Shown: positions 9,955 to 17,741, numbered from the stretch's first letter. The stretch: DNA of 48,298 nucleotides from Actinokineospora xionganensis (GCF_014323725.1 NZ_JABVED010000028.1:1-48298), one strand, 5' to 3'. A program made the numbers and translations. The notes: generated by a model from the letters alone, not told the origin.

Positions 9955-10779
9955 ATGGCCAGCGGCACCAAGAACAAAGGCAGCAAGGGCAGCGTGAAAG
10001 CGGCACGCGCGTCCGTCGTCGCCAAGAAGGGCGCGCCCTGGGGCACGATCGCCGCGGTGGTCGCCATCGTCCTGCTGGCGGGCGGCATCTTCGGCTACGC
10101 GTATACCCAGATCTCCGCGGCGAAGAAGTTCACCGTGTCCGAGGAGAACAAAGACCCGTCGGTCAACATCGACGGTGTCGTGCGCAAGGAATACCCGGCG
10201 GGCCAGCACGTCAAGGGCACGCAGCGGGTCGCCTACGACCAGAGCCCGCCCTTCGGCGGACCGCACGACGAGGCCTGGGCCGCCTGCGAGGGCGTCGTCT
10301 ACCCGACCGCCGTGCGCAGCGAGAACATGGTCCACTCCCTCGAGCACGGCTCGGTGTGGATCGCCTACAACCCGGACAAGATCCAGGGTCCTGACCTGGA
10401 CAAGCTCAAGGGCCGGGTCGAGGGTCAGCCGTTCATGATGCTCTCGCCGTACCCCGGTCTCGACAGGCCGATCTCGCTGCAGTCGTGGGGCCACCAGCTC
10501 AAGCTGGACAGCGCTGACGACCCGCGGATCGAGCAGTTCGTCAAGTCGCTCAAGCGCAACAAGTACCAGAACCCGGAGCCCAACGCGGCCTGCGGTCCGC
10601 TCGGCCCCGGCGTGTTCGACCCGGCCTCGCCGCCGCCGTTCGCCGCCGAGCCGCCCGGCCCGGACGCCATTCCGATGGACGGCAAAGGCACCGAGGCGCA
10701 GCCGTCGGGCCAGGCCCCGGTCCCGCCGACCGGCGCTCCGACCGCGCCCGCGACTCAGGCTCCGCCCGCCTCGCAGTGA
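9955..10779 (+). CDS. DUF3105 protein, membrane anchored
   Basis: Paralogue of the preceding lipoprotein, 274 aa. A Lys/Ser-rich cytoplasmic N terminus (1-27) is followed by one membrane helix (about 28-50) instead of a lipobox. The DUF3105 domain follows (AYDQSPPFGGPHDEAWAAC and VHSLEHGSVWIAY), then a Pro/Ala-rich tail from about residue 235. GAGGA lies upstream of the ATG. Its stop overlaps the start of the DUF305 gene (GTGA), so the two are coupled. Function unknown. Confidence 0.85.
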   Translation: MASGTKNKGSKGSVKAARASVVAKKGAPWGTIAAVVAIVLLAGGIFGYAYTQISAAKKFTVSEENKDPSVNIDGVVRKEYPAGQHVKGTQRVAYDQSPPFGGPHDEAWAACEGVVYPTAVRSENMVHSLEHGSVWIAYNPDKIQGPDLDKLKGRVEGQPFMMLSPYPGLDRPISLQSWGHQLKLDSADDPRIEQFVKSLKRNKYQNPEPNAACGPLGPGVFDPASPPPFAAEPPGPDAIPMDGKGTEAQPSGQAPVPPTGAPTAPATQAPPASQ

Positions 10780-11447
10780 CCGAGAACAACGAAGGCACGC
10801 CGGAGAGCACGAAGCGCAAGATCTTCGTGCTCTCCGGCGCCGCTTTGGCGGTCCTGCTGGTCGGCGCGGCGGTCGGCATGCTGATCACGCTGTCGGTGGT
10901 GCGGCAGGCGAGCACCCCGACGGCCGAGTCGGTCGACGTCGGGTTCGCGCAGGACATGCAGGTCCACCACCTGCAGGCGGTCACGATGGCCAACTGGGCG
11001 CGTGATCACACCCAGGACCTGTCGGTGAAGAGCCTCGCGTTCGACATCGAGCAGACCCAGCTCGGCCAGATCGGCGCGATGAGCGGCTGGCTCGACATCT
11101 GGGGACAGCCGGAACAGGCGCCCGAGCCGGGGTACATGGCCTGGATGGCGGGCGGCAGCCACGGCCACACCACCGAGGCGTCCGGCGGGGTGAAGACCAT
11201 GCCCGGCATGGCCACCAGCCAGGAGATCGCCAAGCTGCGCACCCTCACCGGCCGCGAGCTGGACGTGTACTTCCTGCAGTTGATGCTGCGCCACCACGCG
11301 GGCGGCCTCGACATGGCGCGCTACGCCAGCGAGAACGCGGCGACGTCGCAGGTGCGCAACCTGTCGGAGAAGATCCTCAAGGGCCAGGCCAACGAGATCA
11401 AGGTGCTCGAGTCGATGCTCGCCGAGCGCGGCGCGAAACCACTGTGA
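10776..11447 (+). CDS. DUF305 family protein
   Basis: 223 aa with one N-terminal membrane helix (about 16-40) and an extracytoplasmic DUF305 domain, a ferritin-like four-helix fold. It shows the paired motifs DMQVHHLQAVTMA and LMLRHHAGGLDMA, each with adjacent histidines, and Met/His-rich segments between (GGSHGHTTEASGG, MPGMAT). Members are often linked to copper or other metals, which the His/Met content supports; the actual ligand is unknown. GTG start overlapping the DUF3105 stop. Confidence 0.88.
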   Translation: MTENNEGTPESTKRKIFVLSGAALAVLLVGAAVGMLITLSVVRQASTPTAESVDVGFAQDMQVHHLQAVTMANWARDHTQDLSVKSLAFDIEQTQLGQIGAMSGWLDIWGQPEQAPEPGYMAWMAGGSHGHTTEASGGVKTMPGMATSQEIAKLRTLTGRELDVYFLQLMLRHHAGGLDMARYASENAATSQVRNLSEKILKGQANEIKVLESMLAERGAKPL

Positions 11448-11470
11448 CAATCAGGGACAATCAGGACGAC

Positions 11471-11504
11471 CTACCAGGGCAGTTCCTTGCACCGCGCGTT
11501 CGGC
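11471..11504 (-). pseudogene. Duplicated 3' end of the CDF transporter gene
   Basis: Thirty-four bases repeat the end of the adjacent CDF gene with a few changes. Read in the same sense they give PNARCKELPW-stop, against PNARCQELSW-stop at the true end (11535-11567). Between the copies lies a 13-nt palindrome, TTGAGAATCTCAA (11522-11534). No start codon is linked to the copy. It looks like the tail left from a replaced or lost second gene copy. Confidence 0.7.
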
Positions 11505-11534
11505 AACCGACGTGATCGTCGTTGAGAATCTCAA

Positions 11535-12440
11535 TTACCAGGACAGTTCTTGGCACCGCGCGTTCGGCGACTCCACCTGAAGCGTGGCGTGCTCTAGGCC
11601 GTAATCGGCGGTAAGCAGCTTCTGCGCCGCGCGCAGCACCTCGGCCTGGTCGGCGTCGGCGGTGATCGTCAGGTGGGCGGAGGCGACCTCCATGCCCGAG
11701 GTGAGGGTCCAGACATGCACGTCGTGCACCTCGGCCACGCCGGGGACGGCGCAGAGCCGCTTGGTCAGCTCCTCGACGTCGACCCGTTCGGGCGCGTGCT
11801 GGAACAGGATGTGCAGTGCCCGGCGGGCCAGGCTCCACGTCCGGGGCAGCACCCACAGGCCGATGGCGACACCGACGATCGGGTCGGCGTAGCGCCAGCC
11901 GAACAGGATGGTCACCAGCGCGCTGATCAGGACGCCGACGGAGCCGATGAGGTCGGCGAGGACCTCAAGGTAGGCGCCGCGAACGTTGAGGCTGTCCTTG
12001 GCGCCGTCGCGCAGCAGCAGGAACGAGACGATGTTGGCGGCCAGACCGGCCAGCGCGGCCAGCAGGACGGGCACACCGGGGACGGCGGGCGGGTTGTCGA
12101 AGCGCTGCACGGCCTCATAGACGACGTAGCCCGCGACCCCGAAGAGCAACACCGCGTTGGCCAGCGCGGCCAGAACCTCGGCCCGGTAAAGCCCGAAGGT
12201 CCGATGCGACTTCGCCTTCGCCCGACGCGCCGCCATGATCGCGGCCAGGGCGAGCCCGACCCCGACGACATCGGTCAACATGTGCGCGGCGTCGGACACC
12301 AGGGCCAGCGACGAGGTCGCGAACCCGACGACGAACTCGACCACCATGATCGCCGCGGCGATGCCGAAGGCGATCCACAACCGGCCCGCCATCCGGCCCG
12401 AAGCGCTGGCCGCCGTGCCGTGTCCGTGCCCTTGCCCCAT
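11535..12440 (-). CDS. Cation diffusion facilitator (Zn2+/divalent metal efflux)
   Basis: Inner-membrane metal/proton antiporter of the CDF family, 301 aa, with six predicted helices and a C-terminal cytoplasmic domain (about 215-290). A His-rich N terminus (GQGHGHG) is typical of the ZitB/CzcD branch. The helix-2 metal site is seen as DAAHMLTD (H and D four apart). In helix 5 the usual H-x3-D is E-x3-D (YLEVLADLIGSVGV), so the exact metal is uncertain. It is flanked by a Met/His-rich DUF305 gene on the opposite strand. ATG start. Confidence 0.9.
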   Translation of the reverse strand: MGQGHGHGTAASASGRMAGRLWIAFGIAAAIMVVEFVVGFATSSLALVSDAAHMLTDVVGVGLALAAIMAARRAKAKSHRTFGLYRAEVLAALANAVLLFGVAGYVVYEAVQRFDNPPAVPGVPVLLAALAGLAANIVSFLLLRDGAKDSLNVRGAYLEVLADLIGSVGVLISALVTILFGWRYADPIVGVAIGLWVLPRTWSLARRALHILFQHAPERVDVEELTKRLCAVPGVAEVHDVHVWTLTSGMEVASAHLTITADADQAEVLRAAQKLLTADYGLEHATLQVESPNARCQELSW

Positions 12441-12470
12441 GTCCCCAACCCTTCTTCGTCGCCGTCATAT

Positions 12471-12491
12471 TGTCACATGCGCATGAATGCA
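12471..12491. promoter_or_regulatory. Palindrome upstream of the CDF gene
   Basis: CATGCGCATG (12476-12485) is a perfect 10-bp palindrome, with a looser inverted pair at 12478-12491. It lies about 40 bp upstream of the CDF start, where a metal-responsive repressor could bind. No repressor gene is adjacent, so this rests on position and symmetry only. Confidence 0.25.
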
Positions 12492-12616
12492 CAAGCCACT
12501 CGGACGGGCCCCCTTCGCCACCCGAACGAGGGGTACCCACGCGTGGCCAGGGGATCCCCGGTCAGCGGACTGGTAGACGGGTGATGCGGGTAACACACAC
12601 CGGATCGTCACATGGA

Positions 12617-14059
12617 ATGAGGCAGTGCGTGCGCTCTCGATCCCTTCGGCCCCACCGAGTCCGTCCGACCACAGCGCTCGCCCTGATCACCCTCTGCCTG
12701 GCGGGCGCGGCCGCCCAGGCGTCCACGCCCGCCGAGGTGGCTGTCCCCCGGCGGCTGGTCCCGGAGCCGATCCCGGTCCGCGTCCCGGCCGCCGTCCCCG
12801 CTCCCGTGGCGCCCGTCCAGGCCGCGCCGGTGCAGCAGTCGGCGCCCGAGGTCGTCCCGGCCACCTTCACCCGGACAGGCATCCCGGCGAACCTGCTCGC
12901 CGCCTACCGCTCGGCGGAGGCGCTGCTGGCCAGAACCCACGGGGGCTGCGGGCTGCGCTGGTATCACCTCGCGGGCATCGGCCACGTCGAGTCGGCGCAC
13001 GCCCGCGGCGGCCAGGCCGACCCGGTGGGCGACACGTCGCCGCGGATCCTCGGCCCGGCCCTGACCGGCGGCCCCGGCATGGCGACGATCATCGACACCG
13101 ACGGCGGCAGCCTCGACGGAGACCGGGTGTGGGACCGCGCGGTGGGCCCGATGCAGTTCATCCCCTCCACCTGGTCCTTCTACCGAACCGACGGAAACGC
13201 CGACGGCGCCACAAACCCCCACAACATCCACGACGCCGCCGCGGCCGCGGGCCGCTACCTGTGCTCGGGCGGGATGAACCTGTCCACCCCAACCGACCTC
13301 AGCGCGGCGGTGTACCGCTACAACCACTCGACCGAATACGTGTCGACGGTCCTGATGTGGATGCACCGCTACTCGGAGGGCGCGACGCCCCTCCCACCGC
13401 GGCCGCCCTCGTCCACCCCCGGTTCCCGCACCCCTCCCGCCGCCTACCGCCCGACCGGACAGCTTCTCGCGGGTGCTGCCCACCACCTCCCGATCCCCGT
13501 CGAGCAGCCCACACCCCTCGCCCCACCGCTCGACCCGCCCCCGCCCCCGGACATCCCCCTCCCGGAACCGATCGAACCCCCAAAGCCCGCGCCGACCCCC
13601 ATGCCCACCCCCGAGCCGATCCCCGCCCCCGAACCAACCCCAACCCCACCCACAGACTGCGCAACGCAACCAGCCCCGCCCCCTACGCCGCCCACAAACC
13701 CCGAACCTGTCCCGACCCCGCCACCCTCGGACCCCGAAGTCGCCCCGACCCCGCCACCCACGAACAACGAAGCCCTCCCCACCCCGGCGCCATCCACCGA
13801 CCACGAGACTCTCCCAGCGAACACCCCTGAGCCAGCGCTTCCTACGCCCAGGGAGGCGCTTGACCTCCCCCAATCAGCCCCGAACCACGAAGCCCTCCTG
13901 GCTCCCCTCCCTGGCATCGTCGAGGACCTGATCACCACCTGCTCCAGCGAACCGACAACCGCCCCCACCGCCCCCTCCAACACCGCCGCGGAGCCGACAA
14001 AGGCGGAACGCCCCCGCCCGGCCCACCTCGTCCGCCCCACCAAAACCCCGCACAAGTAG
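12617..14059 (+). CDS. Secreted lytic transglycosylase with Pro-rich tail
   Basis: Predicted exported murein hydrolase of about 480 aa. A basic N terminus and hydrophobic stretch (TTALALITLCLAGAAAQA) form a signal peptide. An SLT/MltB-like domain spans about 85-255, with candidate catalytic Glu near residue 124 (GHVESAHA), AVGPMQFIPSTW and AAAAAGRYLCSGG. From about residue 260 the protein is almost all Pro/Thr/Glu/Ala and probably spans or anchors in the wall. The start is uncertain: I chose the ATG before the signal peptide, and an in-frame ATG at 12583 also exists. It ends 12 bp before the stop of the convergent integrase frame. Confidence 0.82.
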   Translation: MRQCVRSRSLRPHRVRPTTALALITLCLAGAAAQASTPAEVAVPRRLVPEPIPVRVPAAVPAPVAPVQAAPVQQSAPEVVPATFTRTGIPANLLAAYRSAEALLARTHGGCGLRWYHLAGIGHVESAHARGGQADPVGDTSPRILGPALTGGPGMATIIDTDGGSLDGDRVWDRAVGPMQFIPSTWSFYRTDGNADGATNPHNIHDAAAAAGRYLCSGGMNLSTPTDLSAAVYRYNHSTEYVSTVLMWMHRYSEGATPLPPRPPSSTPGSRTPPAAYRPTGQLLAGAAHHLPIPVEQPTPLAPPLDPPPPPDIPLPEPIEPPKPAPTPMPTPEPIPAPEPTPTPPTDCATQPAPPPTPPTNPEPVPTPPPSDPEVAPTPPPTNNEALPTPAPSTDHETLPANTPEPALPTPREALDLPQSAPNHEALLAPLPGIVEDLITTCSSEPTTAPTAPSNTAAEPTKAERPRPAHLVRPTKTPHK

Positions 14060-14069
14060 CCCGCCCAAG

Positions 14070-14099
14070 TTCATCCCCCGAACCCACGTGCGCTAGGCT
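14070..14099 (+). promoter_or_regulatory. Candidate promoter of tRNA-Arg
   Basis: TTCATC (14070-14075) and TAGGCT (14094-14099) are 18 bp apart and end 22 bp before the tRNA. On the opposite strand the integrase stop codon overlaps this -35 box. Confidence 0.45.
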
Positions 14100-16167
14100 T
14101 CCCAAGTCGCGCGAGCGATGGGCCCCCGTAGCTCAGGGGATAGAGCACCGCCCTCCGGAGGCGGGAGCGCAGGTTCGAATCCTGCCGGGGGCACACAGCA
14201 GATGGGAACAGGAGAGGCGACACGTGTGTCGCCTCTCCTGTTCCGTTGTGTTCTGGGGTGGCGGTCGGCTGCTCGACGGCCATCAGCACGCCTGCTGCGC
14301 TCGCGGTCTGCTGAAGCGCTGGCAGGGTCTCCCCGCTCAGCGTGATTCGGCACAGGGCCGTGTTTTCGGTCTTGTTGTAGTGGATCTCCAGGCGCAGCGC
14401 CTCGAACAGCTTGCGGGCGAGTTCGTCCGGCAGTGCGTCGAGGTCGCAGCTGCCGATGGGCAGCAGGTGGAGCAGGTCGGGGTTCGGCTGGTCGTGGCCC
14501 TGTAGTCCGAGAGCTTCGAGTTCGACGGTCAACTCGGCGCGTTCGGCCGCGATTTCGGCGCGGCGGTTCTTGATGTCCTGGATGAGTTCATGGTCAGGCT
14601 CGTCCTCGTCGCCACCGGCGACTTCGAGTGTTCGGGTCAGGCGTCGGCGTCGTGCGTCGAGGTCGACGATGGTCTTCTTGATCGCCGCCACGCGGTCTGT
14701 CCGCGTCTGCTCGGCCTGCGCGTCGAGGTCGCGCAGGGAGGAGGCGAGCAGGTGGTGCCGGTATCGGCCGAAGACGTGGTGGCTGAGGAAGTCGTTGAGG
14801 CCGTCAAGGAGTGCGGGTTCGCGCACCCAGAGACTGTCCGGGTGCCCGTCGGGAACGTGACCGGGCTTGGGTGCGCAGGCGTAGTAGGCGGTTCCGTGGC
14901 GGGTCTTACCGAACATGCGGCGGCCGCAGAGTTCGCAGAACAGGTAGGAGCGCAGCCGGTAGGTGCGTTTGGTCGCCGGGTGCGGGTTGGCCCCGGGCCG
15001 GGTGCGCGAGCGCTCGCGGCGGCGGACGACCTGCTGGGCGGCGATGAAGGTGTCCAAGTCAATGATCTTGTCGTGGGTGGGGTTGCTGGACCACACCCAC
15101 TTCTCGATCGGGTTCGGACTGCCGTTGCGGGTCTTCATCGCGCGTCGGTTCCACACCATGTAGCCGGTGTACTTGGGCTGGGTCAGGACCTCGCGGACAC
15201 TGCTGCCGGTCCAGCGACCGACCGCCCGCTCCGGATCCACCGGAGTGGGCGGCGGGTTGGTGACCAGATCAGTGTTCAGCCGTACCGCGATCGCTTCGTA
15301 GCCGAGTCGTTCGGTGATCCGCAACTCGTAGATGGTGCGGACCACCGCCGCTTCGGTGGGGTCCGGGACCAGGACGGTCTTCGTCCGTGGACCGACGCGA
15401 CCCTTGCCCCGGTGGTTTGATCGGGACCTACGGACGGATCCAGTCGATGATGTGGGGGCGTCTGGGTCGTGCTTGTCGAGGCGGACTTGTACCGCGCGGA
15501 AGCCGTAGCAGGATTTGCCGACGTTGTAGCCCTGGTCGGTGTGGGTCTCGAAGCCGTCGCGGGCTCGTTTGATCATGTCCAGGGCGTACCACTCGGCGAT
15601 GCCTTGTTTGACCCTGCGGGTCAGCACGGTCGTGGGATCGATGAGCATGTCGGTGTCGAGCCGGATGGGTTCATCGGCTGCCCACAACGCCACGTTCGTC
15701 GCTTGGAGTTGATGTTCGATCAGGGTGCCGTAGTAGGTGCGGCGGGCAATGCGGTCGATCTGTTCGCAGATCACCGCCTGGAACCGCCGGTCGGGGCTGG
15801 TCGCCTCGCCGAGCAGGTCGTGGATGCCGCCGTCGCGTGGGATGGGGATCGCCAGCCGCTCGTGCCGGTCGCCGTGGCCACGCTGGTCGAGGTCTGTGCG
15901 GCCGGATTCGACGTCGTAGAAGTACGCGACGATCACGCAGCCCTCGGGCAGCGCGGCCCGCGAGGTACGCAGCTGCCGCAGCAGCGACCCGACCGGGTCT
16001 TGCTGGTCGTCGGTCGAGGTGCGGCCGAGGAACGCCACCGGGAACAACACGGGCGTGATCGCGGTCGCGGCTGCGTCGAATCCTGCCCAGCCAGGTCGGT
16101 ACGGGCCAGCAGCGCCGTTCAGGTCTCGCTTGCTGATCCAGTCCCGGATCGCCGCTGGGCCACCCAC
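14071..16167 (-). CDS. Large serine recombinase (ICE integrase), frame reads through the tRNA
   Basis: Site-specific integrase/excisionase of the large serine family, up to 698 aa. The catalytic domain has Ser51 in LGRTSTDDQQDP, then VESGRTDLDQRG and the E-Q-I-D-R segment. A recombinase domain follows (LGYEAIAVRLN, TQPKYTGYMVWNRR), then a zinc ribbon (LFCELCGRRMFG to YYACAPK) and a coiled coil (AIKKTIVDLDARRRR onward). The GTG at 16167 is chosen because GGAGGTGA lies 5 nt upstream. Homologues normally end soon after ALRLEIHYNK; here about 70 further residues run through a hairpin and antisense through tRNA-Arg, so the C terminus depends on the integrated junction. It is the last gene of an overlapping run starting at the methyltransferase. 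Confidence 0.88.
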   Translation of the reverse strand: MGGPAAIRDWISKRDLNGAAGPYRPGWAGFDAAATAITPVLFPVAFLGRTSTDDQQDPVGSLLRQLRTSRAALPEGCVIVAYFYDVESGRTDLDQRGHGDRHERLAIPIPRDGGIHDLLGEATSPDRRFQAVICEQIDRIARRTYYGTLIEHQLQATNVALWAADEPIRLDTDMLIDPTTVLTRRVKQGIAEWYALDMIKRARDGFETHTDQGYNVGKSCYGFRAVQVRLDKHDPDAPTSSTGSVRRSRSNHRGKGRVGPRTKTVLVPDPTEAAVVRTIYELRITERLGYEAIAVRLNTDLVTNPPPTPVDPERAVGRWTGSSVREVLTQPKYTGYMVWNRRAMKTRNGSPNPIEKWVWSSNPTHDKIIDLDTFIAAQQVVRRRERSRTRPGANPHPATKRTYRLRSYLFCELCGRRMFGKTRHGTAYYACAPKPGHVPDGHPDSLWVREPALLDGLNDFLSHHVFGRYRHHLLASSLRDLDAQAEQTRTDRVAAIKKTIVDLDARRRRLTRTLEVAGGDEDEPDHELIQDIKNRRAEIAAERAELTVELEALGLQGHDQPNPDLLHLLPIGSCDLDALPDELARKLFEALRLEIHYNKTENTALCRITLSGETLPALQQTASAAGVLMAVEQPTATPEHNGTGEATHVSPLLFPSAVCPRQDSNLRSRLRRAVLYPLSYGGPSLARLGKPSARGFGG
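14122..14193 (+). tRNA. tRNA-Arg (anticodon CCG)
   Basis: Complete cloverleaf. The acceptor stem GCCCCCG (14122-14128) pairs with CGGGGGC (14186-14192), with discriminator A14193. The anticodon stem is CCGCC/GGCGG with loop CTCCGGA and anticodon CCG at 14155-14157. The T arm is GCAGG-TTCGAAT-CCTGC. The CCA end is not encoded. It decodes CGG. A conjugative element starts right behind its 3' end, so this gene is the probable integration site and has been kept intact. Confidence 0.95.
14165..14195. other. Probable left attachment site (attL) of the ICE
   Basis: The 3' part of tRNA-Arg is where host sequence meets the integrase gene, so the crossover most likely lies here. The exact core cannot be fixed because the other end of the element, which should repeat part of this sequence, is not in the window. 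Confidence 0.45.
14205..14244. terminator. Perfect 19-bp hairpin behind tRNA-Arg
   Basis: Arms 14205-14223 and 14226-14244 are exact inverted repeats with only GT between them, so in RNA the top pairs open into a small loop. It starts 11 bp after the tRNA. It probably ends the tRNA transcript. Read the other way it lies inside the integrase frame before its stop codon, where termination would give an mRNA without a stop. Confidence 0.75.
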
Positions 16168-16301
16168 CGCGTCACCTCCATGATCACCCGGGCCTGTTCG
16201 AGCCGGAGTCGGTGCGCTTCGGCTCCCTCCGCTCGACGGATCTCCCACTGCATCCGCGGATCCGGGAGGGGCTCGGGAAACGCGTCGCGCTCGCGGCTCA
16301 T
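16119..16301 (-). CDS. Small protein (60 aa) overlapping the integrase start
   Basis: Unrecognised basic/acidic helical protein. It begins MSRERDAFPEPLPDPRMQWE, continues with a Glu/Arg-rich helix (RRAEGAEAHRLRLEQARVI), and ends about 16 codons inside the integrase gene in another frame. GGAGAAGG lies upstream of its ATG, and its own codons carry the integrase ribosome site, so translation of the two is probably coupled. By position it could be a recombination directionality factor or a regulator of integrase; nothing in the sequence proves either. Confidence 0.5.
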   Translation of the reverse strand: MSRERDAFPEPLPDPRMQWEIRRAEGAEAHRLRLEQARVIMEVTRWVAQRRSGTGSASET

Positions 16302-16456
16302 CGCAGCGCCTTCTCCATGCTCGCGCCGCCGGGGCGACGCGGCCAGGCACGAGTGTCGGCGTGTCGCAAGTCGCGGCGCACCGGGCCCTGTCGTCCTTCT
16401 GGTGGGGCCAAGGCGGAGAACGGGACGGTCCGGGCCAGCACGACATCACCGGTCAT
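16298..16456 (-). CDS. Tiny ORF (52 aa) between methyltransferase and integrase
   Basis: Starts at an ATG 11 bp inside the methyltransferase 3' end (M-T-G-D-V-V-L-A-R-T-V-P-F) and stops in an ATGA overlap with the 60-aa gene. It is Arg- and Pro-rich, with no motif I recognise. Overlaps at both ends with neighbours that are themselves overlapped argue for real translation. A chance open frame in GC-rich DNA is still possible. Confidence 0.4.
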   Translation of the reverse strand: MTGDVVLARTVPFSALAPPEGRQGPVRRDLRHADTRAWPRRPGGASMEKALR

Positions 16457-17510
16457 CGCCAGCCACTGGGGCGAACCGTGACCTGGCCAATTCGTGGAAC
16501 TCGGGATTCACATCGATGCCAATGAATGATCGACCCAAGGATAGAGCGGCGACGCCGGTCGTACCGGCACCGCTGAATGGGTCCAAAACGGTTCCGTCGG
16601 GTCGGCATCCTGCGGCGATGCAGCGCAACGGTATGTCGATGGGGCTGACTGCGAAATGAGCTCCCCGGTATGGTCGTGTCGGAATTGACCACACGTCGCC
16701 GGGGTTACGGCCGTGGGGATGGCTGGCGGAGTGTCGTTCACCGGTGGGTTTCATAGCCGATCCGTGCTCGTGATCACCGAATGCTTCACAGTTGTCGTAT
16801 TTCGCGAACTGGTGTTGTCCGTACCGTCGTGCTTCCGCGGGTGCGCCGCGTCGGGATTTGCTCGGTCCGCCGAGAATCGTTCCTTCACGAAGTGCTACTG
16901 GCTCGCGGATGGGGTCCAGGTCGAACCAGTACCGGCGACTCCGCACGAGGAGGAAGAGCATCTCGTAGCGGCAGGACAACCGGTCGCGGACGCTTTCGGG
17001 CATGGCGTTGGGTTTGTGCCACACGATGGCGTTGCGCAACGTCCAGCCGTCATCGACCAGGGCGAAGGCGACCTGCCATGGCAGGCCGAGCAGGTTCTTG
17101 TACCGCTCGGCGGCCTGCGGCGGCAGGTGGGTTCCGCGAGACCTGCGACGCGGGTCTGCTGCCGTGGTCGCGGTGGACCCCGGGGCGACGTAGTTGTGCC
17201 AGGAGCCGCCGTAGACGTCGCCCAGGTTGAGCCACAGTGTCCCGTCCCTGGCCAGGACCCGGCGAGCTTGAGTGAACACGCCGCGAAGCCGGTTCACGTA
17301 GTCGCGGACACTGGATTCCTGCCCGTACTGGCCGGGCACGCCGTAGTCGCGCAGACCCCAGTAGGGCGGCGACGTGACGATCGAGTCGACTGACTCGTCG
17401 GCCATGCCGGCCATGACCTCGAGCGCGTCACCCACGTGTAGGCGCCACCGCACGGGCTGACGCCGGGCGGGCTGCGTGGCGGTGTCGTGGTCGAGCCGTG
17501 CTGCGGTCAC
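16446..17510 (-). CDS. DNA methyltransferase, beta class (N4-cytosine or N6-adenine)
   Basis: Transfers methyl from S-adenosylmethionine to an amino group in DNA, 354 aa. Motif IV comes first (TSPPYWGLRDYG near residue 46) and the SAM-binding motif I last (DPFSGAGTTGVAALSLGRSF near 310), the beta-class order. The target base and site cannot be told. No restriction enzyme is adjacent, so it is a solitary methylase that may mask the element from host restriction during transfer. GTG start with AAGGA upstream. The frame is open to 18386, but that part lies over the divergent regulator gene and is not coding. First gene of the integrase run. Confidence 0.88.
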   Translation of the reverse strand: MTAARLDHDTATQPARRQPVRWRLHVGDALEVMAGMADESVDSIVTSPPYWGLRDYGVPGQYGQESSVRDYVNRLRGVFTQARRVLARDGTLWLNLGDVYGGSWHNYVAPGSTATTAADPRRRSRGTHLPPQAAERYKNLLGLPWQVAFALVDDGWTLRNAIVWHKPNAMPESVRDRLSCRYEMLFLLVRSRRYWFDLDPIREPVALREGTILGGPSKSRRGAPAEARRYGQHQFAKYDNCEAFGDHEHGSAMKPTGERHSASHPHGRNPGDVWSIPTRPYRGAHFAVSPIDIPLRCIAAGCRPDGTVLDPFSGAGTTGVAALSLGRSFIGIDVNPEFHELARSRFAPVAGDDR

Positions 17511-17671
17511 AGGTTGTGTCCTTCGGTCAGGTTGGCTTACCGAGCCCTTCGGTGGAAGGGGCTGTGGGCGGATCTCGGCGTTTGGCAACTCATAACCAGG
17601 GCAGGAGTCGCTTTCGGTTCGCGTGGTCCATGCGACGGTCACTGACAGTCGACCAACAAATGATCTACACG

Positions 17672-17741
17672 CCACCGACACCTCACCGACACGCGTTCTA
17701 GCTGCAGGTTCATGACCGGCGTGTCGGTGGAGTGTCGGTGG
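17672..17741. promoter_or_regulatory. Four-site inverted operator or iteron array
   Basis: Two copies of CACCGACAC (17673-17681 and 17684-17692) are followed by two copies of the complement GTGTCGGTG (17721-17729 and 17732-17740). Within each pair the sites are 11 bp apart, one helical turn. The whole forms a 23-bp near-perfect inverted repeat around a 24-bp centre. It sits between the divergent methyltransferase/integrase run and the regulator gene. Binding by that regulator is the simplest reading; a replication or transfer origin is the alternative. Confidence 0.65.

Noticed and set aside
12608..13873. Gly/Arg-rich minus frame of 421 codons opposite the transglycosylase.
   Set aside because: Shadow of the Pro-rich tail; no domain, and the plus-strand protein is clear.
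14118..14200. Peptide CPRQDSNLR at the integrase C terminus taken as a conserved protein motif.
   Set aside because: This is the usual antisense translation of a tRNA gene, not a protein domain. It matters only because the integrase frame happens to cross it.
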